Positions 56,401-64,000 of a DNA stretch of 64,000 bases are shown one piece after another. The notes under the pieces were generated by a model. The model was not told where the DNA came from, did not search any database, and was given only the letters and a program-made list of their open reading frames with translations. This stretch comes from Arabidopsis thaliana (Eukaryota > Streptophyta > Magnoliopsida > Brassicales > Brassicaceae): NCBI RefSeq assembly GCF_000001735.4, contig NC_003071.7, positions 6,813,151 through 6,877,150 on the forward strand, written 5' to 3'. The stretch's first letter is position 1; every line of letters starts with the position of its first letter. A program made the translations under genes and the position numbers.

Positions 56401-57330
56401 GACTTCATTGTGCAGTCCACTTCTTATACAAGCAACCAATCAAAAGGAGCTGGATATTGCAACTCGATAACTTGTTGTTGATTTCCATCTTCTCCGCGAT
56501 AACTTGAGAACCTTCTGTGACTTTGAGTTGTGTAGGATCACTCTCTTCCATATAGATTTTTATCTCTCTCAAACATGGAAAATATTCTAAGAAATGCTTT
56601 ACTATGTTCATCTCTTTCATTGTTCCTTGAAGCCCTTTAATCTCTAATATTTTTAGAGGGCAAGATGTGAGTGACCGACCTCTGTCCTATCGAGAAACAC
56701 AGTCACAAGCATCCCCGCATTTAGCTGTGACATGGTGAAAGAGACCATGGAAACAATAATCTTCCGCGACGAAATCAGAGTAAGATAAGTAAACAAGACT
56801 AGGTGTATCAAATGAAAAACTTTCCAAACAATCGGTGGATTTTATTGTTAGTGTCTTGAGGCTTGCACTTGATACAGACACACTCACATCCCATTCTTTC
56901 TAGTCTATCTCATACATGACTAATTCCTCAAGCGCAGGCAAAGCAGGAAGAAGAATCTCAAACTTATTAACAGTTAACCAAACTAAGTGTAGAACGAGAA
57001 TTTTAAGTATTGAAAAAAAAAAAAAAAAAAAAAAAAAAGAAAAAAGAGAGTTTTAAATGTATAAGTTAATTCCAGCTTGTTCTCAAAAACTTTTGGAAAC
57101 ATACTATAGTTTTCTCCTGCTGCTGGATCCAAAATGATTTATAGATTAATCTCCGAAACACCACGCACCATCACATTCTCTATCCAACAATCCACTCGAT
57201 CCGAATTCAATACCGGAATCACTGAGGGAGAATTTAATGTGAGAGTTACCTTGCAATGCAAGTACTCTATCAACAAAATCAACACAGAGCTCTTTAATAT
57301 CGTCCCTTTAAATTGATATTTTTGTCTGCT
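56401..57330 (-). pseudogene. F-box/RNI/FBD gene remnant
   Basis: Minus-strand pieces, from 5' to 3': about 57310-57140 encodes [21 protein letters not shown] and then, after a frame change, [20 protein letters not shown], which is the start of the LRR part of Arabidopsis F-box/RNI proteins. About 56960-56690 has LPALPALEELVMYEI, a stop, then [17 protein letters not shown] and [17 protein letters not shown]. About 56640-56405 has the FBD domain ([23 protein letters not shown]). The F-box itself is not seen. A 28-nt A tract (57014-57041, plus strand) interrupts the LRR section. Multiple stops and shifts make it a pseudogene. Confidence 0.8.
57014..57041. repeat. Poly(A) tract
   Basis: About 28 consecutive A bases, followed by GA-rich sequence, within the F-box pseudogene. 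Confidence 0.95.
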
Positions 57331-58106
57331 ATATATTGTACATTGAGATGAAACTGATACAAAAACGAGAAGCGCGTGGGGTTAATTTAAGAAGAAATAT
57401 ATATGTGCTCAATTCTTTCGTTATCATTGGCTTTACATCGATTTAACTAAACACTAATTTCCCTCAGATCCATCAATTGTCTCCCACTCAATATGATCTA
57501 ATTTATTTTTATTACATGTGATTTATCATAATAACGTCTTTCCAATAAATCAAGTGGGTTATTGGCTCCCCTGTAGAATTTTTGTTGTAGAGATTATGTT
57601 GTAGTTGTGTTGGTTATAGCTGTAACTTTTATTGCAGTAGAATTATTGCTGTAAGTTTTTAACTTTAAATATTTATAAAAAATGGATTAGTAAATATAAT
57701 AGTTGTAATAAAAGTTTTTCTTTTATAATAAATAAAATGCCTTGTATTACTAATTTAAATATATATATTATGATGATATAAAAAAAAATCCTAAGAATTC
57801 TTAATAAAATAAATCTAAATTTTATCTATGATTATTCCATAAATTCATTACAATCTAAATTTTTTCTTTTAAGTTTGATAATTATCAGTTTGTTTAGAAC
57901 TTATCTTTGTTTTTTGTTATATATTTATGTTGATAATTTTAGTTTTTTGTATTTATCTAATGAATTAAATTTTCTACAGCTAAGAAAATAGGGTTTTGAG
58001 AATTCACTCTACTACAGCCTTAAAAACAAAATAAAAAATATTTGGTCTATAAGTTTAAAAATAAAGCTATAGCACGATTGGTTTGTAATCAAGGCTTTAA
58101 GAAAAA
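57331..58106. other. AT-rich intergenic, possible MITE
   Basis: Between about 57555 and 58140 the composition and the ends (GTTATTGGCTCCCC on the left, AAAGCCCAACCAATCATGC on the right) look like a non-autonomous DNA element, since the ends form a weak inverted pair. I could not confirm terminal repeats or a target duplication. Confidence 0.3.
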
Positions 58107-59095
58107 TTAAGGCTGTAAGTCAGACTTAAAGCCCAACCAATCATGCACCAAATCATGATCAAACTCAAATATCTCATATCCAAAACAAAACAAAACAAAC
58201 AAAAACCCTAACATGAATACATGATAGGATTTAATCAGAACGGTGAGGACTGGGAAGATAGTGAACTTCATGTTATGGTTACGACAATAATCACCATCAT
58301 GCTCCCCCGAGGCAAAGAAGTAAGGCTGTATTTTCTTAAGTGTGAAGTTGAAACTTTCTTCTGATCCTTTTCTCGTTGAACCAATCTTCCTCGCATTTTT
58401 AATGTCGCAGTTCATGTAACTCCATCGGTCTTTGAACAAATATACATTATTCCTTCTCTTAGCAGATTTGTCGTACTTGAAAACTGCACCATGTTAAAAG
58501 AAGTTATTCACCAATTAGGTTATTTAACATTAGAAAATAAGGAATTGTACACATAAAATAACTTACCAAGAACATCATTGACGTAGAAAGGAGCATTCTT
58601 AGAAGCCCAATCTTTGTAATCTAACCCTTTTTTCCATCCGTCTGATCCTCCCACTATGATCTTTTTTGGTGTTTCACGGTCCAAACCCGAGCCCGAATCC
58701 GAACCGGAACTGTTTGAGTCGTTATCGTTTGAGCCCCAACTCCAACTCCAGCCTGACTTAAGACTCCAGTTCCAACTCCTTCTTGAACCATCAGGGTTGG
58801 TACTTGAACCCGAGCCAGAACCACGGTTTGATCCCGTGCCCCAACCCCAACCAGAGCCATTATTAGAGTTTGAACCCAAACCCGAGCCGGAGTTATCATC
58901 GGATCCCCAACTCCAACTTGAACCGTCAGAGTCTGAACCAGTACCTGAGCTAGAGGTACTTGACCCGTCAGATCCCCAACCCCAACCCGACCCGTAACTC
59001 CAACTCCAGCTCCACGCCTCTGCGCCAGATGAGGAGAGACATGCAATGGCCACGACGAGTATGAGCAGCTTTTTTTGTGAACCAGATAGAGCCAT
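58107..59095 (-). CDS. AT2G15770: Secreted cupredoxin-like protein with Trp/Gly/Ser-rich region
   Basis: Two exons, 59095-58567 and 58483-58107, join in frame to 301 residues. Residues 1-27 are a signal peptide ending SSGAEA. About 28-140 is low-complexity sequence built from WSW, GSGWGWG and GSNS-type repeats. The phytocyanin domain begins near 144 (KKIIVGGSDGWKKGLDYKDWASKNAPFYVNDVL|VFKYDK) and ends with FASGEHDGDYCRNHNMKFTIFPV. Plant phytocyanins normally bind copper through His, Cys, His and Met/Gln. Here the first His after the FKY strand is not evident and the C-terminal loop is altered, so copper binding is doubtful. The last 40 residues extend past the paralog's end as a hydrophobic then acidic tail. 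It is the downstream copy of a tandem pair on the same strand. The locus name is from memory. Confidence 0.87.
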
Positions 59096-59196
59096 CGTGT
59101 TTTTCTTCTTTTTACGTGCTTTGTTTAGTATATGTTGTGTGACTCTTGCTTTGCTTATTGTGAACTGCGATAATCTGTGTTGGTTATGTGAGAAAC

Positions 59197-59206
59197 GTAT
59201 TTATAG
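59197..59206 (-). promoter_or_regulatory. TATA box of cupredoxin gene 1
   Basis: Minus-strand CTATAAATAC about 100 bp upstream of the ATG. Confidence 0.6.
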
Positions 59207-60515
59207 AGAAAGATAACCTAATTAAGACGTATATTCCCGATTGATTTGGGAGTAGAACATATAATTTACAACAGTTTCTTTTTTATATTTCGTGTAATTA
59301 TCACATCTACGAGTAATTATTAATTACTTGCGTCTATGTGATGTTTTCTTTTGTCAACCAACAAAAGATAATTGTACTATAAAAAAAAAGAGAGGAAATC
59401 CTTAAATATCGCATGATTAATTTTGTATAACTCAAAACTTAATTATCTAGTCAGTATAAAGAGTTAACTATAATCAACGTATACCACATTGTTTTGCATG
59501 TGCTTTATGCACCAGTGAGTGTACCACCATGGTCTTCTTCTGTGTTGTACTTAGTTTGACATCCTATATAAATTAGTTTTTATCACTTCTTCAAAGTTTT
59601 CTATATGAATGTCTTTTTATTATCCATCTTAAGTCTTATTTACGTATATAAATTTAAAAATTATATACGAGATTAAGATCGACGTCTACATGTAATAGGA
59701 GAAAGTAAATGATCAACAAGTAAATTCAATTCAACAAAGGATAAATAAATTTCAAAATTATATATTAGATTAAAATGATAGCTATCATGACTATGGTATG
59801 TTGATATTATGATGATGAAGATAGTATGATGATTATGGTATGGTTGCGATGGTGATGGTAATATGATAATGATATTGTGTTGAATGTTGATAATGAATAA
59901 ATTGATGGGTTGATAAGCTATTTGGAAAAAATTAGTTATATGCAATTAGTTTAAAGGTTTTGGTTAAACTCAAATTGATATTACTTTAGAGATTTAAGTT
60001 GGTTTATTCAATTTAGCCAAAATTGGTGGGTTAATGGGTAAACCACTAATCCATTGTAACTCAATTCATTTGATCCATCTAATTATTTGAGTAAAAAAAT
60101 TTAGCTCATTAGAGTTCATGCGTTGCGTTGAGCTGAATTGTGTTTACCCATAAACTTGACCCATTTTAACCCCTAATAATACTCTAATGAACAACAGTCG
60201 CATTTTTCTGACCGCATGATGTTTTGAGGTTTGTACCATTATTCTAACATTGTTAACGGATAACGGCAAACAAATATTAAAATTTGTCATTTTTCGTCAC
60301 AAAAATACCAAACCTTGCCATCTTACCATAAACATATGGTAATATTCAAACAATGGTGATCTCATAAAGACATAAAGCAGAAGCACAAACAATTCCAACA
60401 AAATGTGAATATGGTATAACGCACGTAAATAATGGTAATCTCATTTATTGACGACACAAAAACAAAACAAAAACCTAATGTTTGATACTTTAGCATTGGA
60501 TTTAATACCACCAAA
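59207..60515. other. Intergenic between the cupredoxin genes
   Basis: No gene seen. A GATGAT/ATGGT-rich simple stretch lies at about 59800-59880. The block at 60030-60180 (repeated TTGA/AATTCATT motifs, ending ACCCATTTTAACCCCTAA) resembles the block at 47840-48004 and may be the same type of small element. Confidence 0.45.
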
Positions 60516-61551
60516 TTACCAACGGGGTAGCATGGGCATGACGGTGAACTTCATGGTACCATTGCTGCAATGAGCACCGTCATGCTCGCCACACGAAATG
60601 TAGTAAGGCTTCATCTGTTTTAGAACAAACTCAAAGCCTTTTCCAGCACCTTGCTTCGGAGACGCAATCATTTTGCCTTTCTTCACGTCACACTTTTCAT
60701 AACTCGATGGGTTCGGAAGCAAGTAAACGCTGTGCGTGAACGGGGCTGGTGGGTTGTATTTGAAAACTGCATCCGCATGAATATTTTTGTTAAAATTGCT
60801 ATAAGTGTAGAAACGTATACGGCAGACTACTTCATTGGAATGGAACCTAAACGTATTTATGTGTGGATACGTAAATATATTTTTTGTTATCCATACGGTT
60901 AGGAAACAAAATGTTATGGATAGATTATCCGCCCCAAAAATCAAGTGGTCTCGCAATAGATTACTCGACCGCCATCAAAAGTATATGCATTTCCTAAATA
61001 ATGCGAGATAATGTCTAAAATGACTCACCAAGTATGTCATTGAGAAAGAATGGAGCAGTCTTAGAAGCCCAGTCAGCGTAATTGAATCCATAAGTCCACT
61101 CTTTGTCTCCACCGACTATGATCTTTCTAGGTCCATTGTAGGTGGCATTATAGTTTTTTGAATGACCTCCATATCCCCAGCCCGAACCCGAGCCGCCAGA
61201 TCCCGAGCTGTAATTGTTGTTAGGCCCCATGCCCCAACCCGAGCCGCCAGACCCTGAGCTGTGTGTATTGTTGGGAACCCCGCCCCAACCCCAACCCCAG
61301 CCTGAGCCGTTTCGACTAGAGCCGAAACCCCATCCTGACCCTGGGGTTGAAGCTGAACCACTTGAATAGTTGGAGCCTTGACCCCAACCCCAACCCCATC
61401 CGGACCTCGAGTTTGAACCTGAACCACTTGAATTGTTGGAGTGTCCACCCCAACCCCACCCAAAGCCCCTATTGGCCTCGGCAAATGTGGAGAATATGGA
61501 AGCAATGGTCACTAGGACTAAAACAACGTTTAAAAAACGAGAGTGTACCAT
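60516..61551 (-). CDS. AT2G15780: Secreted cupredoxin-like protein with Gly/Trp/Ser-rich region
   Basis: Two exons, 61551-61029 and 60766-60516, join in frame to 257 residues. The intron sits at the same codon position as in the neighbour (after DILG/DVLG, phase 1). Residues 1-26 are a signal peptide ending FAEA. About 27-140 is made of GWGWG, SGSGGSGWG and NNNYSSGSG repeats. The phytocyanin domain follows (PRKIIVGGDKEWTYGFNYADWASKTAPFFLNDILVFKYNPP), then HSVYLL, KCDVKKGK and YYISCGEHDGAHCSNGTMKFTVMP. It keeps a His after FKY and a Cys, unlike its neighbour, so it is the more conserved copy, but the usual C-G-x-H spacing is altered. Likely apoplastic; substrate or partner unknown. The locus name is from memory. 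Confidence 0.88.
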
Positions 61552-61623
61552 TGTTTCTTCTTGTGAATTGTTAGTTATTTGATAAGAGATTGTGTTGGTG
61601 TTCTTTGAAACTTTAGAGATTGG

Positions 61624-61633
61624 CTATTTATAG
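61624..61633 (-). promoter_or_regulatory. TATA box of cupredoxin gene 2
   Basis: Minus-strand CTATAAATAG about 75-80 bp upstream of the ATG, the same core as in the neighbouring paralog. Confidence 0.6.
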
Positions 61634-63460
61634 AAGGAGGAAATACAAGAGATATGGTGCAAAACTGCCGAAAATGTGAGATTTTAGTCACATTATTTTA
61701 TTAAAATATTTGATAACAAAGAAGAATGATTATCGAACTAACATTTTTAGCGCACAATGTTACATTCATTTACATGCGTGAAAAAGTAAGGTACGGCCGT
61801 AAAATTTTGAATTATAGCCTATGATAAAATAAATTAAAAATGGAACAGAAGTGAGAAACCAAATAAAAGAGAAGGATACATAAGAAAAAGAATGCATTGG
61901 ACTTGTTTAGTGGAAGGACGTTGACTAAGTAGGTCAATGCATATTTAAGTGGAAGAAACTTGTCTCTGATTTAATTGCTACTTGAACTAATTAACGTTGA
62001 CGAATCCAAACATATATTTTACGAATCATCTTGTAAAGTTTCAGCATTAATTTGTCTTCTAATTACGTTTGAGTGACGATAAGGTGATGTAACATAAAAG
62101 CTCAAAGTTCGGCCGGTGTGGACGTGTAGTCGGAACAAAAATTAACATGCAACTTGCTTAAGTTACTTACATTTCAAAGTAAAGTAAATTACAAAGACAT
62201 TTTCAACTAAACAAAATAGTTTTCTTAAAGTTGGTAATATTCCCATATCTTTTCGACGTTTCCCATTTCACTAAACGTGAAAATATACAACACAAGATAG
62301 AGGTTTATGGGATATGTTTCATTGATTTGTGTGATGTGTTGGTTTTGTTGATTGCGTTTGCGTCCAAAGACATCGCTGTACTCGCAAAAAAAAAAAATTA
62401 GGATTTTGTTTTGTTAGAAATGTAAACTTAAAGGAAGGAAAATGAAGTTACGGTGATAGGACTAGACATTGAAGGGTATCCAAACGTTTGATATGAACTT
62501 ATTGCAAACGTTCAAGAAGACATTGCCATAATTGACATTTCTAACGTAGCGAACATCCGAGAAGACAATGCCGCGAGTAATATTTCACCACATCGCATGA
62601 GCTTTTCTTTCTCTTTTTATAATGTCAAAATATTTCTGTTTACATGCAAATTATTAGCAACAATTTGGTTGATTGTGAGAACTTAAACAAATTCTAACGA
62701 AAAGGCATGTGATGTTGAAAGAAATTATAAAATTTCTCATAGGTATCGTCGTGATCAGCGGATTTCCCATAGGTATTCGGTCAAGAAACTTAGAAGTTCT
62801 TAAAGAGATTTTCTTATTGAGTTTCATTCACGGCCAACGCCTCTTATACAAGATTAGACATAGGTTATGTGTGGTTCTTAACCTAATGAACAAGACATGA
62901 GATATTAGAAGAAGATGTGGCCCAATAGCCTCGACTTGTTCTTGATCCGAATCTCTTCCGCAAGAGAGATTGTAGAAGCCATAAGTGTAGGAAGTGAGAC
63001 AAAGGATATTTGAAGAGACAAGACAAGACAAGACGGTTAAGGTTTTTGGAGAAGTTGCTTTGTGGGGTTAAACATAATGCATTTGAGGGAAATTCTCATA
63101 CAGGACAGGACTGTCTCTGTCGATGGAGAATTGTTCTTGTGTTAAGGTTGGAAATGAGACGATCAAGAAGAAGAAGAAGAAGAGTTGTAGTTGAGAGGAA
63201 GACCAAGGTCCCAGAACAAGTCATGTTTATGGTGGATTGCCAACTTAAACAAATTCAACGGAAATTACAAGTCATGTGATGTGGAAAGAAATAAAATTTC
63301 TCAGTTTTTGTTGCGAGGCCGTGTTTATAATATTTCAACCAGTCTTTTGTTGACTAAATGTGTGGCGAAGAAGAACTCTTGGTTTGTATTTATGTTTGAA
63401 TTTTTTTGTTCACTCGTTAAATTCAGCGGTTTAGCAAACTAACAAAAGAGAGTAACAAAG
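61634..63460. other. Intergenic with a local direct duplication
   Basis: No gene recognised. ACTTAAACAAATTC followed by GTCATGTGATG/GGCATGTGATG, then GAAAGAAAT..AAATTTCTCA, occurs at about 62682-62745 and again at about 63243-63310, so a segment of DNA has been copied about 560 bp along. Short frames around it have no recognisable domain. Confidence 0.5.
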
Positions 63461-63655
63461 ATGGCAAAAAAGGGTCCTTCGAGTTTGGGGCTTGTCTTCT
63501 TGCTTTTACTGGCTTTATTGGCGGCCCCTTGGCGCATAAACTGTGTGTTTTCTTCTCGACAAGAGTTACACCCATGGCGTATCAACGGTCTCTCTATCAA
63601 TACTTCTTTTTTCTTTTCTTTCTCGTTAGTGTATGTAAAACAATATATGAGTTAA
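63461..63655 (+). CDS. Possible small secreted peptide (first exon or short gene)
   Basis: A 64-codon frame opening with a good signal peptide: MAKK, Leu-rich core LGLVFLLLLALLAA, then a likely cleavage region. The following part repeats PWRIN (APWRINCVF, HPWRINGLS) 17 residues apart. The frame then turns into Phe/Ser-rich sequence that looks like intron: a GT after ATCAACG at about 63586 could be a splice donor. No family was recognised, and no second exon was found in the remaining 350 bp. It could be a secreted-peptide gene running off the window or a remnant. Confidence 0.35.
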   Translation: MAKKGPSSLGLVFLLLLALLAAPWRINCVFSSRQELHPWRINGLSINTSFFFSFSLVYVKQYMS

Positions 63656-64000
63656 TCTGGTCCTAAAACACAAATAGATTTTCTTAGGAATTTTTAATCC
63701 AAAAGAGAAACTGATTTTCAATCGACTTCATTTGATATCGGCTTTTCGTTTGAATTATTATATATTAATTTTAAAAGTTTCAAGGAATTTAAAATTTCAT
63801 TTTATTGATTTCCTTAACTATATTTTTTAGTTATTGTTTTGATATCAATCGGAAAAAAATGAAAGCAAATCAGTTCATTTGTTTGATACAATTTCGATTT
63901 TGGTTCAGTTTGGATCAACAATAAAAAGGACCCTACACTATTTAGAGTATTTTCATTAAATCAGTAGATTAATTTTAGTTAGCATTTAATAAATTGTGAG
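63656..64000. other. AT-rich right edge of window
   Basis: No coding signal seen. Confidence 0.5.

Noticed and set aside
57555-58145. MITE with terminal inverted repeats
   Set aside because: The ends form only a weak inverted pair and no target duplication was found, so I list it only as a possibility in the intergenic note.
58656-58997. 113-codon plus-strand frame rich in PEPE opposite cupredoxin gene 1
   Set aside because: It is the complement of the Gly/Ser/Trp repeat region; the minus-strand frame has signal peptide, intron and domain support.
1-64000. Tightly linked defence or biosynthetic gene cluster
   Set aside because: The genes belong to unrelated families with separate promoters and no shared pathway; nothing supports a cluster.

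Overview
The window is plant nuclear DNA, and I read it as Arabidopsis thaliana chromosome 2 (the AT2G15630 to AT2G15780 interval). The reasons are short GT-AG introns, AT-rich intergenic DNA, typical Brassicaceae gene families (P-class and DYW PPR proteins, F-box/FBA, type I MADS, DUF829, DUF1645, W/G-rich cupredoxins) and the order of those families. Locus names come from memory of that gene order and were not checked by any search.

Layout. 1-5 kb: a P-class PPR gene (+) and a convergent F-box gene (-), with a 50-bp tandem repeat array just upstream of the PPR start. 5-11 kb: a very young full-length Ty1/copia element with near-identical LTRs and a CAGCT target duplication, nested inside the 3' end of an old Ty3/gypsy relic. 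11-13.7 kb: a decayed type I MADS gene (AGL95-like) and a fold-back MITE. 17.8-23.2 kb: a gene-dense core with calmodulin-like CML30 (+), the editing factor DYW2 (-) and a seven-exon DUF829/TMEM53-type alpha/beta-hydrolase gene (-). 24.1-30.2 kb: an older, decayed full-length copia element with about 22 LTR substitutions and an AAACT duplication. 30.7-35.3 kb: a TRAF-like/MATH gene whose last exon is split by a 5'-truncated LINE. 36.6-38.7 kb: a six-exon Golgi-type sulfotransferase-like P-loop gene (+). 39.5-41.9 kb: a non-autonomous Helitron with internal satellite-like repeats. 43.6-44.6 kb: a single-finger C2H2 gene (-). 49.7-51.0 kb: a second, 5'-truncated LINE with poly(A) and a 12-bp duplication. 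52.7-53.6 kb: a DUF1645 gene (-). 56.4-57.3 kb: an F-box/FBD pseudogene (-). 58.1-61.6 kb: a tandem pair of secreted W/G-rich cupredoxin genes (-). 63.5 kb: a possible small secreted-peptide exon.

The genes do not form a pathway. PPR and DYW2 act in organelle RNA metabolism, CML30 in calcium signalling, and the rest are independent. The strongest story is the transposon stratigraphy: each of four retroelement insertions has a readable target-site duplication, one interrupts a host gene so cleanly that removing it restores the reading frame across the junction, and one is nested in an older element. I saw no tRNA, rRNA or CRISPR, and nothing that I would call a new biological system.
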